Origin: Antitrichia curtipendula
Taxonomy: Eukaryota > Streptophyta > Bryopsida > Hypnales > Leucodontaceae
Assembly (NCBI GenBank): GCA_951230915.1
Contig: OX579636.1
Coordinates: 5,471,001-5,535,000 of the forward strand
Direction: 5' to 3'
DNA length: 64,000 nucleotides
Numbering within the stretch: the stretch's first letter is position 1; each line of letters begins with the position of its first letter. Under the pieces are notes generated by a model, which was not told the DNA's origin, ran no database searches, and saw only the letters and a program-made list of their open reading frames with translations. Below, one piece after another: positions 1-12,426 of the stretch. The translations under genes were made by a program, and so were the position numbers.

Positions 1-246
1 CAATTTCAAATGTTTTTTGACAAATAAAAGGTCATTGTCCTTCAAGGATGAATTCCACCACTTTCCTTCCATTGACATTTTGAATTTCCTAGGTTCTAAG
101 TTTGCATTTAATTTTATTTCTACCAAATTGCATGGGATGGATTGCCCATTCGTTGCAATTGTAGATTGTCAGCCTAAGATACTTCTACTTCTTCTTCTTC
201 GCAAAATCCACCTCGGAGTCCTACCCCCCTATTCCATCACAAATAG

Positions 247-790
247 GATTTGATTATCCAACACTTTTCTTTATACCGTCATTACCAGACAAAGGTCAAG
301 ATAATTTCTTTCCACATGACAGTGACATCATTGGCAGCTTGAATCCGGAATTCATTGATAGTCAAGAGCATGAAGGTGGAGGTAGAGCCTCGAGTTGTGA
401 AGAACTTGATGAAGAGGACTTTGACAAAGGCCTTTACTCCTCTCATTAAATTCGAGATGTTGATGATCTCCTTTGGCCTTTGGAGTTGTTGTACAACCCT
501 GGGCAGATTGCACATGAACTCCAACATTCGCATGATGCAAGTGGATCAACAAGGGCGGAGAGAAAGATTGTACATCGAGAGTTGCTAGACAAGGGCAATC
601 CAAGTCAGGAGTTGTAGCCTTTGTTGACACAGTAATCACGGCACTCTCACCAAATTGAGATCACTTGGATGGAAATGAGGGTGACCATCTCGAAATATGC
701 AAACAACTGAGGAACGTCAACCGGGACGAGGGTGAAAGTGTCCACGAAAACATCTTCAACATCAATTTTCTAGCAACCCTTCTACAACAT
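247..790 (+). pseudogene. Decayed coding remnant, unknown family
   Basis: One frame stays open from about 247 to 619 except for a TAA at 447-449. The peptide is acidic, with a run of Glu/Asp around SCEELDEEDFD and then a segment ending in LLDKGNPSQEL. After a frame change a second open piece (669-790, starting MDGNEGDHLEI) runs up to a good splice donor (CAT/GTAAGT at 791). The composition looks like former coding sequence rather than neutral AT-rich DNA. I do not recognise the family. It could be the 5' part of a transposon gene, since the neighbouring DNA is transposon-derived. Confidence 0.3.
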
Positions 791-1985
791 GTAAGTGTTG
801 CAAATTGTTTTTTTGGTGGGTCTTTACTTGGAGTTGGAATTGCAATTGAAAGGCAAAAAAATATTTTTTTCCCTTCAATTGCAAGAACTGACCATATATT
901 TCTTCCATTCTCTAACAGTTCTTCAACAATATAATTAGGGTAATACTTGGTGATTCTTTTATCAAAAGAAGATGATATAAAAAAAATAGATGATTTATAG
1001 CAATCCATTAGGATGGTGTGAAAATATTGGATAAAACTTGAATTATCGCTGTTCTAGGGGGGGACATAATGGATTTTCAAAAATTTCATGTCAACGCAAT
1101 TTCAAAAGAATAATGTGTAAGATCTCAAGAAATGAGAAGAAGTTATTAGCTTTTGAGGAATATAACTATTATTTCAATCAATGCTTGGTAGCAGGAATTT
1201 TACCACCGTCAATACTAATTTGAATTTATCAGGTAACACATACATTTGAATAACTTGCATTTAGAATTCTAGGAAATTGATTTTCATAGTTTAAGTTGTT
1301 GTCAATGTGAAAATATTTGGTTAATCCATTTCTATTTCTTTTTTTATAAATAATAGAGCATCTTGTTTTGTGAGCAATTACAGCATGTTCATAAGAAAAA
1401 AATGTTGAGGGTTCAAATTGAAGCTACTTTTCCACCATTTGTGAGAACAATAATGCTTAGAGATTTAATTTCTAATGCTAGACCAATGTCAATAGTGAGA
1501 TTACTATGTTTTAGTCTACCTTTAACATATTAGGAATTGAGTTGTTATTGTGTCTTGTATTTACTTGTACATAATGACATGTTCAGAGGATGAAAATGAA
1601 GAATTTCTTTTCTTTTTCATCTAAAAAGAGTTAAAAAAGAAAAAAGAAAAAATATTTAATGCTGAAATTTTATGTTGAAAGGATTTGAAGTGTCATAAAC
1701 TAGTTTGTCTTGATGCCAAATAAGCATTTTTTAAAGTTTCAATGCACGTACTTTGCATTGTTTGTGGTCATAGTTCCAAAAATGTCTTTCAATATTTTCG
1801 TGTTCTTGTATTGCAAAATCTTACAAATTGGTACGTAAAAAGAAATTTGATTTTTTACTATTCTCAATAGAAATGGTAGTGTGAACTGTCAAGTACTTTT
1901 TTTTAAATGAAAATGCCTTCGGACTTCAAGGCCTAATAAAAGAAGGGGGGCCTATTCTTTTACTTTTGACACATGAAAATTTCAA
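791..1985. other. AT-rich stretch without recognisable gene
   Basis: This stretch holds only short ORFs with no recognisable motif and many poly-A/T runs. It separates the decayed remnant from the piggyBac pseudogene. I see nothing that supports a gene here. Confidence 0.4.
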
Positions 1986-1989
1986 ATTT

Positions 1990-3690
1990 ATAGATGAAAG
2001 CGGGAGTGAGTTGGACACTGAATATTCCGACTTAGATTTTAATGAAAAGAAAGAGGAGGATGTGCACAATGATGGTTATGATAGGGATGTGAATAGCATC
2101 AAATATATATATCAGGATTGTACATAGCATCAAATTTTATTTCTTATGAATCTAAGCCTAAGGATATCTTGGTCATTCGGGTCTAATTTTCTTGGAAATG
2201 GTATCCCCTTTTTTTTTAATTTATTCAAAATGTTTTGGTCGTTATAGATTTTATGGAACATTGTTGTTGAGACAAATCGATATGCAACAGCAATGGATGA
2301 GCATTGGAGGATATATGGAGGGCCAAATTGAAAAAAGCTTACCATATTGGAGTTGAAGGTTTTCATAGCCATCGTATTGTACATGGGCATGAGGCACCAA
2401 CCCAATTTGAAGTCTTACTAGCATAAAGAGGGCTCAATTTTTCATTGTCCGACTATCTGATTTGATGTCACGGAACCAGTTTGAATTGCTTACAAAATGT
2501 TTGTATGTGACAAATCCATCAACATATGGAGCAATAAACAAATGCCGGGATATGACAAAATGGGGTAAGTTAGGTGGTTATTGAATGCAATGAGAGACAA
2601 TTTCCGGAACGTATGGAATGTTGGTAAATTTGCTATAGTTGACAAAATGATGATTCGACATAAGGAGACTTACTACCCCACTAGGTAGTATATGCCCTCC
2701 AAACTGCAGAAGTGGAGCTTGAAGGTTTGGTATTTAGAAAATTCAAAATCAAAATTTGTTTCAAATTTTGAAGTGGATTTTGGAAAAAGTCCAATGGTAG
2801 AGAAAGAAAATGTGACGACTAGTGGGGACATGGTGAAGCACGGCTAGCCCATAACATTGTATTGTGCTTGCTTGCACCAATAGAGGGTGAAGGGCATATA
2901 ATTGTCATGGATAATTTTTTCTCTAGCATTGCCTTATTCAAAGATCTATTGGATAAAAAACATATGCAACTAGCACAATGAGGGCAAATCGGGTGGGTCC
3001 TCCGTAATCTTTCAAGAATACAAAATATTTCAATAAAAATGAGCAAGGCCCATTAGATTGATGCATGCATGATTTGAGGCAAATGAATATAATTATATGA
3101 AAAACTTAGAAAGTGTTTATTATCATTTCGACACACACGATTCTGATTCAATTTCCGTGGGAATTTCTAATTGCAATTGTTCCACGTTGAAATGGTTCAA
3201 AACGGGAGAGCATTCAGACGTCACCGATGCACCTTGAGTATACAACTCACATGCTCGGTGTAGATGTGGTTGACCAAGTATAAGCGTTGCATACATGTCA
3301 GACATGGTCCCACAAATGGTGGCACTGTGTTTTCTTTTTTCTCCTTGATATGAACATTATAAATATGTGTATAATTTATGTGGACAAATGTAAGGCAAAA
3401 GATCCTTCAAAGCATTCAATGAAGCATTTGAAATTTTACACTCAATTATGTGGAACTCTAATTGCAAGATGGCATGGGAAGAGACGTTGAAAATCTTGGG
3501 AACAACTCCATTGTAGGCAAGTGTGCTATCCTACATTTACCAAGGACAACAATCCTTGTGTGGTTTGCAACAATGGCTCATCTCCATTGGCACAACCAAA
3601 AGACATATTGCCCTACTTGTGGCAATAAACTCATGTCTTGGCACAAGGGGTGTTTCCAAATTTTACCTGGCTCGCCTACTCAACACACAC
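1990..3690 (+). pseudogene. piggyBac-type transposase pseudogene
   Basis: Conceptual translation across several frames recovers the piggyBac (DDE_Tnp_1_7) order of landmarks. There is an acidic N-terminal part (DESGSELDTEYSDLDF, ~1995-2045). Next comes TNRYA...GGPN-KKLTILELKVFIAIVLYMGM (~2270-2395), then MMIRHKETYYPTR...KLQKWSLKVW (~2650-2735). DNFFSSIALFKDLLDKK (~2909-2960) carries the second catalytic Asp. GVDVVDQ (~3258-3278) carries the third, followed by the SHKWWHCVFFFLLDMNIINM stretch. A C-terminal Cys-rich part follows (CVVCNN and YCPTCGNKL...CF, ~3555-3660). Known family role: cut-and-paste transposition at TTAA sites. The gene is dead, with several frameshifts and stops; two stops (TGA ~2329, TAG ~2419) fall where the family has Trp. 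I did not identify TIRs. Confidence 0.8.
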
Positions 3691-3699
3691 AGTTCTTGA

Positions 3700-4170
3700 C
3701 CAATAACCGATCCTCCAAAACCGATTACCTATAAGGTAGAACTGCCCATCACCACGCTGATTTGCAATCTGAATATCCTGGGGCCAATTCCAAGAGGGGC
3801 ACATATTTTTCAGAGGTGTGTGCTTGTTTCACGAATTAAACCCAATTGGAATTATAATTTTCCAATCAAAATTGTATTTTTTGTGAATTTTTGAAGTAAT
3901 CAGCCTGAAATTACAAAACCGCCTCTAGAGTGAAGTCATAACACTCCATAAACACCCCATAATTGCCATCTCATGTATCTATTAGCATTGAAGTTTCCAC
4001 CAATCAAACATTGACACGCCACCCATTTTGATATAAATATACTGAAATTGTCAGAAGTTAAGAGGGATTTGAATAATTTTAGGGCAGATTTGGATTAAGT
4101 CACTGACGAAATTGAGAGCAAACCTAGCTGACGGAATTGGGAGGCTGACGGAATTGGGCAGACTTACCTT
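3700..4170. other. Intergenic, nothing recognised
   Basis: AT-rich sequence between the piggyBac pseudogene and the hairpin at 4177. The short repeated phrase GACGGAATTGGGAGGCTGACGG near 4130-4160 is the only internal repeat noticed. No gene is supported. Confidence 0.3.
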
Positions 4171-4176
4171 AATGCA

Positions 4177-4278
4177 TTCCCGGTGTCAAAATTCCCGGTG
4201 AGTTCCACTTTCCCCGGTGTGTCGTACACTGAGAATACCGGGGAAAGTGGAACTCACCGGGAATTTTGACACCGGGAA
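4177..4278. repeat. Perfect 42-bp inverted repeat (hairpin)
   Basis: Two perfectly complementary 42-bp arms (4177-4218 and 4237-4278) flank an 18-nt loop. Each arm begins TTCCCGGTGTCAAAATTCCC and also contains the internal repeat TTCCCGGTG twice. The structure would form a strong RNA or DNA hairpin. It resembles a foldback MITE but differs in sequence from the AGTCGGATC hairpin family elsewhere in the window. No target duplication was identified. Confidence 0.85.
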
Positions 4279-4628
4279 CGCAGTATGAGCCCCTTGTGCA
4301 AGATTCCAGTTTGGATTGAGGCGTGCATAGTTTCTGACAGAGATCAATTCTGAGTTGCAAGGATGGGGGTAGACAGTAGTCCCTCGCATATGCGGCACCC
4401 AGTAGTGCCGACTGCTGGGGATGAGAATCTGGCAAGGACAGGTGGCGAGGTGGGAGGAGGTACTTTCAGGAATTCCCCGAGGTAGATGCGGCAAAGCAGT
4501 GGCACCGGAGGTTGCAACGTACAAGAGGCTTTGCAGAGCCTGATGCCATGCCTCCAGGGCATGGTAACTCCCCTTTTTTTGCTTTTCTTTTGTTTTAAAA
4601 CTAAGGACAAAGGCAATTAGTGGTGGTG

Positions 4629-4790
4629 GTTTAGGTGAGTCCAATAATTCAAGGCTTTCAATAATGCTAATGGTTTAGGTAAGTCTTAATGGAATGCTCA
4701 ATAATTCTAAAGTCTTACAATAATGCTAGCGGTTTAGATAAGTATTAATGGCCATGCTTAATAATTCAGAATTTGTTGACTAATGTCCGA
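4629..4790 (+). repeat. Degenerate short tandem repeat (GGTTTAGG...)
   Basis: The phrase GGTTTAG followed by (A/G)TAAGT...AATAATTC...AATAATGCTA recurs at about 4629, 4672 and 4731, with spacings of 44 and 59 bp. It is a short, decayed tandem repeat just upstream of the Harbinger transposase and has no coding potential. Confidence 0.4.
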
Positions 4791-5049
4791 ATTTAGGTGG
4801 GAATTTATGGTCATGACTAATAATTTCTCTAATAATGCATGCGTCATTAACCTTCACACCTTGTCATTGTCATGTATAATATAAATTTTTATTTTAAATA
4901 ATCCTACAAACTAATAATAAGGATATTTAATAATGGTTGTTTTCACACCGATTTGGAGGTTTTTTGAGTCTCTCCGGAAAGGCTAAATACGAGAGAACCT
5001 TACTTGTTTTTCAAGCGGTTTCTCTAGTAGTTTGTGTATGTAGGGAACC

Positions 5050-6363
5050 ATGGCACTGGATGAAGATGAAGCAAATTTACTTCTTCTAGCTTTTTTTTTT
5101 TTTTTTCTGGTAGTTGTACCTCGGCGAAGGCGTCTTCCGCCATCGGTAGATCTTTTAGAATTGTCTGCAGGTGCAGTAGCGTTGCCGTTCGTAGTTGTTG
5201 CGGCATGGCTCCAACACTTTGATGGACGTTTTTGGTGGGTTGAGCCTCGTCAATATGTGTACCACGATGTTGTAGAAGACAATGTTTGGCATACGTCCCA
5301 TGACATGCTCGATAAAAAATATTTTGATACATTTTGGATGTCATTTTTGGCGTTTGAACAATTGGTACTAGAGTTGACCCCGTTTTTACTATCTCGTGCG
5401 TCTTATTTTGTTCGGGCTCCCATACCAATTCGCAAATAGGTGAAATTGGTAATTCATCGATTAGCTTGTGGTCATTTATGTGAAAAGATGAATGACTTGT
5501 ATGGATGTGGTGCATCTACAATTTGTAAGTATACGGATAGAGTTTGTAGAGTACTCAGTAGTCGAAACCAAGGTCTTTTTACTATATACATTCACACACC
5601 GACTGGGGAGAGACTGTATGACATCATGGAGAGATTCAGAAATTCTACGGGATTGCCAAACATTTGTGGAGCCATAGACGGGACCCACATTCCTCTTTCT
5701 CGACGCCCAAGTAGCCACATCACACCCGTAGCTGCAGATTTCTTTAATAGAAAGAAGTTCCACAGTGTTGTGTTGCAGGGGGTTTGCAATATGGATAGAA
5801 TCTTCTGGAATGTTTGTGAAGGGCAACCAAGTGGGGTCCATGATGCAGGGCAATTCCGTTGGTCCTCTTTGTACGAAGATTTGCATGTACGGCGGATTTT
5901 ATCAAATCCTACTATTGTGGTCAAAGGTGTACAAGTACAACCATACTTGATTGGAGATATGGGATATCCAAGCCGCCCTTATCTTTTGAAGAATTACAAG
6001 CCAGCGAACCCGGCATTTTGTGATCAGAAGAGGTTCGATGCTTCTATCAATTCAGGCAGGATTGTCATCGAGCATGCATTTGGCGCTCTAAAGAATCGGT
6101 GGAGGATTCTAAAGAGCTTTGGTGGCAATGTTGACAAGTGCGGGACTGTCACGATTGCTTGCTGCGTGCTACATAACTATTGCGAGCTGCATGGTGAAAG
6201 ACTTCCTGCACCAGAGATTCTTAGACAAAGAGTGGACCCATATGCTGGCCGACATCGTGGAGCACAACATTTGCCGAATGATGGAGATGGCGCAAAACTT
6301 ACTGGGGAATGTATGCGTAGGGCTATATACGGAGCTTGGTTAGCAAGCAACCCTAGTATGTAG
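5050..6363 (+). pseudogene. PIF/Harbinger transposase (one in-frame stop)
   Basis: A single reading frame from ATG 5050 to TAG 6361-6363 is broken once, by TAG at 5437-5439. Read through, it gives ~437 codons, close to the usual Harbinger transposase length. The helix-turn-helix region reads RAPIPIRK-(stop)-VKLVIHRLACGH...YGCGASTI, and family members usually have Gln at the stop position. The catalytic DDE_Tnp_4 landmarks follow: NICGAIDGTHIPL (first Asp), YLIGDMGYPSRPYLL (second Asp) and EHAFGALKNRWRIL (Glu). Apart from the stop the gene looks intact, so inactivation was recent or the stop is read through. Known role: cut-and-paste transposition, usually with a separate Myb/SANT-like partner. 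The only such gene here is far away at 62.4-63.3 kb. Confidence 0.88.
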
Positions 6364-7108
6364 GTATTTTTTTATGTTTATAGTATTTTTTTATTTTTTG
6401 AATTTCAGTTCATTGTTGTTTTTTTTTATATGATTTTATTGTTTTGTACGATTGTACTATTTTTTTATTTTATGGAGTACACATATGTCATAGCTTTGAT
6501 GGTTCCTCTCTTTCTAATTGATTATGATTTCTAACATTTTTTAGTTCATTCAATTTTAAGAAAATTATTTCAGTCTTACAATTCATTGGATTGAACCTCA
6601 TCTATATAAAGGTCTGCAAACTAGGCATGTTAGAAATCACACAAAAAAAAATAGTACAGTTGCATCACCAATGGATTGAAAGATTATAATGTTTAATCAG
6701 GAGGGTGTTATGACTACGAAAGTAAGTTAAAGTATTTCTATTTTTTTTGCATAGTACGTACAAAGCATTAGTCACCAAAGAAATATGGGTTAGAAGGGCC
6801 TCACTTCCATAATTTCATTGAAGTTTAGGCTCAACAAAATTTACTGTACAATTTGTTCAAATTATTTCATAAACTGATTTTCTTTGAACATCTAGTGTAC
6901 TGCAAGGTCGTTTTTGTAGGCTGCAAGTCCTACGGAAATAAAATATTGTTGTGGACATCTTTTGACAAAGTCTTCATTATTGATATCATAATCAATCATT
7001 TTCAAAATCGGATTGTATTTTGTAATGTGTGAAGTAAAAAATGAGGAAGTAAAAACCCTAAGGTGAGATTTCTCTCAATAATTTTTCCGTCAATAAACAT
7101 TCATAGTC
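6364..7108. other. AT-rich spacer
   Basis: AT-rich DNA with no gene. A ~45-bp phrase around 6680 (AAAGATTATAATGTTTAATC and following) recurs in diverged form near 53536, so it is part of a dispersed repeat. Confidence 0.35.
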
Positions 7109-7117
7109 CATGTGATG
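7109..7117 (+). repeat. Candidate left target-site duplication CATGTGATG
   Basis: The 9-mer CATGTGATG lies just outside the left end motif and is repeated in the same orientation at 62225-62233, just outside the inverted right end motif. Nine bp is the usual MULE target duplication length. By rough count, a chance match of this size within ~20 bp of both ends is well under 1 percent, but the two TIR tips are not identical, so this remains a candidate. Confidence 0.45.
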
Positions 7118-7209
7118 AAACCAGGGTTGCTAGCATGCGAGCCCGTGAGCCTGTGAGCGGGAACATTTTTTTGCATAAAAAAAGGTAAGGGACCTATGAC
7201 CGTGGATTC
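7118..7209 (+). mobile_element. Left terminal region of outer MULE-like element
   Basis: GCTAGCATGCGAGC (7129-7142) is followed by G-rich GAGC repeats, a short A-rich run and GGGACCTATGACCGTGG (7189-7205). The same order appears inverted at 62208-61971: GCTAGCATGCGAGC, GAGC-rich repeats, AT-rich DNA, ACCTATGACCG, CCGTGGATT. A diverged copy in the same orientation lies at 13911-14092. It sits ~470 bp beyond the stop codon of the methyltransferase gene, as expected for an element end. Confidence 0.6.
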
Positions 7210-7675
7210 TTTACATTCAAAAGTTATAGAAATGTGAAGTCATTTAATCCTTAAAGGACAGACTTACAGCCGTGGAAATCATGCATTTTGGTACCATGTG
7301 GCATCATCTAATTTAAATAAGCCAAATATACTTATTAGAAGTCAAAATACTCTAGAAGATTTTTCATTTTCATCCCTAATATCGAGGATGAATAATTGTA
7401 CTTCTATCCTGCATGGAGAGGTTCTTTTTCATTCATTGGACAAAAAACGTCCTTTGTGGCGTTTAAGGGTTAAGTAAAATTTGATTTACTTGCAAAAGTA
7501 ATTGGAAGTGGTTTTGGACAATATATTAATGTATTCATTTCTGATAGACATCATGATATACAAATTGCAAATGGAAATATCAAACGTCCAAGATGTAGCC
7601 ATAAAACACACAAATCCAATCAAATTAGAAATCCAATACAAAGTTCGACCCCTGAGATGTGTCAATCTCAAGAGT

Positions 7676-10600
7676 CTAAGTGGCAGTGGACTCAGTAGCG
7701 GAACCTTCAGAAGAAGATGATGATGACTCTGATGTCTCCCTACCCTCTGACGCACTACCATCTATAAACTCTAGAACATTCAAAGCATTTGTATCTTTGC
7801 GACGTTTTGGATTAGAGCTTCCAAATTCTACGAACGCAGATGCCATCTGCTCGGCATATACGAGAAGATGAAAAGGCTTTTCCGGACTCAAGAGAAGCCT
7901 TCGTCTCTTCATAATCTCATTTGCTGATGTCAATCGTTGATGACTACAAACAAAAGTGAAACAATGTTAGACTTGCAAAACATAAGACTGTATTTGGAAT
8001 TAAAAAAAACAACAAACAAACTCAAACTTACTTACTGAATGGTATCTGTCGAGAGAACTTTTGAGGCACAATGGTCATGCCATCCGGATCTTGGGATTCC
8101 TGAACTGCTGATGGTGCTTGTGTTGTCTCCACGACTGTGGTAGACTTCTTCATGGGTTCAAGGATGGCTTTGAAAATATCTCCATCCTCTTCCAATGCAA
8201 CAATATGGCGGCCCGTGCCACGACAAGCAGTAATGGAGGCCCCTAAAATGAACAACTTCATATACATTAATTGAATGATATAATTTGAAACAATACAGAT
8301 CTAGTCAACATAATTAAATTAAATTTATACCTGTAGCTGCAGTGCAATCTAGAACTTCATAGTCTGTGTGAGTTTGAAAGAGAAATTGGATTTTCCTTTT
8401 GTACCGAAATCCTTCACAAGTAGGGTGATTGAAAACTTTTGGGTCTGCAAGAAATCAAACCAAACATATGTAAGAATTTAATGACAAAATGAATGATAAA
8501 ATGACATCATTTTAAAAAGGAATTCAATTATATTTACCGTAGTTTTGTTGTCCAATGCCGAAGTTAAGTGCAATCTATTCATGCCCAACCACTCTTTCTT
8601 CTTCTTCAACATCGGATAAACCTCACACAATCCTAAAATAGAGCTCTTTGAGTCCATGGAAAATGAATGAATAATAATCAAACATCCATGGTCTTGCAGA
8701 TGCCTTTCTGCAAAGATAAATACCGTATGCATTGCCTCGTACTCTGTATCTTCATTCCAATGTGGAATCTCATTTGTTGGCACCGACATTCCAAGCACAG
8801 GCAAATTTTCTGGACAGTCAAAAAAGATAAGGTCCACTCCTGGCCTTCGGTTTAGGACACCATCAAAAAATCGAGACTTCCCTGTCGATACCTACGAACA
8901 TACCGTATTCCACAAAATAAATTATGAACTTACAAAATCATCATGTTGTTCAACCAAAAAAAGATTTTGCAATAACAAATCGAATATATTACCTTTGTCA
9001 AGAATTCCATAATCTCAGGATACCACGATGGTTCCTTCGAGCGCATGTCATCTACAAGGTCTACAATAGAGATATTGAGGACCAAATCCTCCGTATTGTC
9101 TCCCTCATCATCATGAATCATAAGAGCTTGAGTGCCATGCATAAGAACATCCTCGGTTAGCTGTGACAATGCCTTCCTCTTCAATCCACCTTGAGACCCA
9201 CCTTGCATCTGCGAGCCTTGGTCGACGGTAGAAGATGCCGGAATTGGGTTCTTGTCATCTACTTTCTTCTTGCCTTTGGCCTTAGCCTTCTCTTCTTTCT
9301 CCTTCTCTTTCTCTTGCTCCTTCTCTGCTAACTTTGCAATGCGCTCCGCTTCTTTTTTCTCTTTTGTGATGATGGTAAGTTTCTCCCTAGCTTCCTTTTT
9401 CCTGTCATTGTGTTCCCTCCTTGCAATGGCCCTTTTCTTTTGTTTATCACTTAAACCCGCAAACTCATCAACGTCCAAATCAATGGCACCTAAACCCTCA
9501 AAAGACTTCCGGTATTGCACCTCAAACGAAGGCGTGAAGGTGATGTGACACTCCAAATACCATCCTCCTCCGCTGAGATGAGTTGTTGTGAACGTACGGA
9601 GCTGGTTTAGGATATACATGCAATCTGCTGAACTTCGATCAAGCCAAGTAGACAAGAACGGAGGAAGATCCTTCTCTACAATTGAACCCTTTGAAAGAAG
9701 CTCCAACTTGAAATACCTGCGGTTTAATTCAAATGTGTCATTGCATATAAGTTTCAAAGTACATTAGATTAAAAACAAATCAACACATTCTTTTATGCAA
9801 CACCAAAAAAAAATTGAGAATTAACCACATAAAGAAGAATTTACTAGTGCATTTTATGGTTGCTATGCGAAAGCAAATAAGCCAAATATTCATTAAAATG
9901 AAGAAAACCAAATTAAAAATTCATTTCATGCAAAAAGTTGGGGCTTCACATGGTATCTACAAAACCATAGTTGGATTTTTGTATTTACATTAAAAACTAT
10001 CATATTCAAAAATCATTTTGAAACATAATGGTACCAGAAATTGGAGGTGAAGCTAGTAACTCCAAGAGCTTAGTCGGATCCGACTAAGCCGACTGAGGTA
10101 CCAGATTCACCTCCAATTTCTGGTACCCCTCACTGTTTCAAATAATTTTTGAATTATATGCATAGATTTTTGTAAAAGTGTAAAATTGAAATATATACTC
10201 TTCATCTCTTATTCAAACAGAAAATAGTATAGAGTTCTATGAACAAACCGAAATAGAACTCTTCGAACTGCCTGGTTTGAGCCTTCATAATTCATAAAGG
10301 AGTCACTCTTCTTAAAATAATTTGCTTCCTTCAATTGGGCATGGAACCCGTGATCCCACATCCTCCTCCTCCAACCTTCTATGTAATCCACGAGGAACTC
10401 TGGCCTCTGCGGGACTTCCATATTGATGGTGATGTTATCATATTTGATCACGCCATCAAAGTATTCAATAGCTGCATCTTCAATCTAAAAAAGAAGCAAC
10501 AACAAGATTATTTATTCAACAAAGTGACATACATGTTCAAAACAAAATTAAAAGTTACTCACATGCATGTTCATAATGACTATGGAACTTTATTCAATGA

Positions 10601-12233
10601 AAATTTGCAACTACAAAAAACAATAGAAAAATTAATACAGAATCACTTACCCCAGCATACCAAATGCATTTGTTCAAGAATGGCCCAAGGTGGGTCTCAG
10701 ATACTGGTTTTGCAGGAAACTTCCTAGCATCGCGGGATGGCGTAGAAGAATTCCACCACTTCAAAAACTTTGTCTTGTGATGAGGAGTGGTGTTGCAAGT
10801 AGAAATCATTTGCAGCTTCTCGAGGGTCATCTCCGGGACTTTGTTATTACAATAGTGCCTTTCAACTTGCATAATTAAAACGACATCATTTCACATTAAA
10901 AAAACACCCTAAAAGTAAAAATATGTCAATAAATTATTTCGGATAAAATGCAAATACCTCTTCCAAGAATTCAAGACCATTTGCTGGATTAGCCACCGCG
11001 ACTAACTTCATCATCTTCATGTACAACTTGTTCGCTTTCTCTTTAGCTCCCATTCTCATAGCATTTGCGATGCCAGCCTCGCTTTTATCGGCCTCTGCAG
11101 TTGTCTCACTATACTTCCGTCCTGCCGCATCCGCTGCAAGTGAAATTTCTTGCTGAAAGAAACCAAAGGCTTCTTAATAACTGTATTGTATACTAAATCA
11201 ACACAAGTGACCAACATAGCAATGTTCATGAAATTCCAAAATAAGAAACATACCCGAAACATGAAAGCTATGAATACATCAGCTGGCATCGAGTATTAAG
11301 TTTTCCTAGTACTGGAGGCCATACATTTCTTCACCTCTGACGGCTTCAACATCTCCAAAAACTTTGGCAAAGATAAAAGACCATACTTTTGCACACGATG
11401 CAATGAGTGGACCAAGTTGGTCTTCACATGAGAGTCTTCCGTCGATCTGAATTTTAAAAATTAGAATTAGAATTTCATTTTCCTACTTCTCTCTTGAAAA
11501 AAAAGGCTAAATCTAATTAAAACAATAAAACATGTACTACCAAAATACGTATGATACCAGTCACTTACTTGTTTATGTCATGCATGACTTCCATGGCCAG
11601 TTCAATTCTTCCTTTTGTATCAAGAACAATGCAATCTACTACAATATGCCATGCCTCGTCTGCTGGATAGAGTCTAGAAATGTGACTCATCCATGCTAGT
11701 AGACAGTGGTTTCCATCACAAACAAAAAACTTTGCCCCCCTCAAAAAATGCAATGTCTCATGTGAATTAATATGATCCATGAACTCATTGTTTGCTTTTT
11801 GCCAAACCGACCCCCAATTGCGCATTTCTTCCTCTGTAAATTCTATACTTTCACCTGCCTCATTTGTAGTGGAAACATAGAAGGCAGCAGACCCTGGTCA
11901 ATACCCGTGAGAAAATTCTTGCTCCAGCTTCTTCACATCAGAAGACAAGGTAGGTCGTACCATAGGCATGGACACCAATCTGCACAAGGGGATAAAAAAA
12001 CGGAAAAGTTTTTCTGGTTTCACTCTTAACGAAGCAATTGTGGCCACTAAATCGACCTTCTGTAATAGGCGGAGTTCATCTTCAAGAAGCTCCTTCTCTT
12101 CATCATCAATGCCATCCTCTTCCATATGACCTCCTTCGTCTTCTTCCTCAATTTCAGGCTGAGTGGTGTCATCTGTCCCTGGAGTCTTTATAATCCCCTC
12201 CAACTGTGTTTCCTTTATTGGAGAATCCTCCAT
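7676..12233 (-). pseudogene. ParB-like / N4-N6 DNA methyltransferase fusion (copy 1)
   Basis: Ten exons can be placed by GT/AG sites and by comparison with copy 2: 12233-11569, 11446-11254, 11152-10958, 10866-10651, 10484-10249, 9716-8993, 8891-8538, 8444-8331, 8242-8032, 7943-7676. The N-terminal part holds a ParB-like motif (FFVCDGNHCLLAW). A long Lys/Glu coiled region follows in exon 6. The C-terminal part resembles a beta-class N4/N6 DNA methylase: VDLIFFDCPENLP at the DPPY position, then VLDCTAATG-ASITACRGTGRHIVALE as the SAM-binding motif. Damage: TGA 11898-11900 (Arg in copy 2), TAA 11296-11298 (Trp in copy 2), a 160-bp shortening of exon 8 that breaks the frame, and an apparent AG-to-AA change at the exon 4 acceptor. 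The ParB motif has GNHC where copy 2 has GNHR. Its 3' end faces the left element end. Substrate and activity are unknown. Confidence 0.72.
10030..10127. repeat. Foldback hairpin, AGTCGGATC family, copy 1
   Basis: Perfect 22-bp outer arms (10030-10051 and 10106-10127, GGTACCAGAAATTGGAGGTG...) enclose a perfect 22-bp palindrome (10068-10089) centred on TAGTCGGATCCGACTA. It lies in intron 5 of the copy-1 methyltransferase gene. Three related hairpins exist at 13210, 13660 and ~59930. They share the central TAGTCGGATC core, and most also share the GGAGGTGAAGCTAG arm segment. Confidence 0.85.
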
Positions 12234-12426
12234 CTGCAATGACAAACCAAATAAACTCAAAATTCTAATTTAATGAAATCATAAGAGATTATAAACTTCT
12301 GAATTGATGATAAATGTAAACATAAAACTTTAATGCCAATGACATGTTGTACTACAACGGATGGATTAAAATAAATAGTTAATCAAATAACCACCCTCAG
12401 TGGGCTTTACAAAAATAGTTAATGAT

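Noticed and set aside
4169..4644. Overlapping minus-strand ORFs up to 152 codons
   Set aside because: They read through the perfect hairpin and lack any motif.
9252..9548. Plus-strand Ser/Phe-rich ORF
   Set aside because: It is the complement of the Lys/Glu-rich exon 6 of the copy-1 methylase gene.
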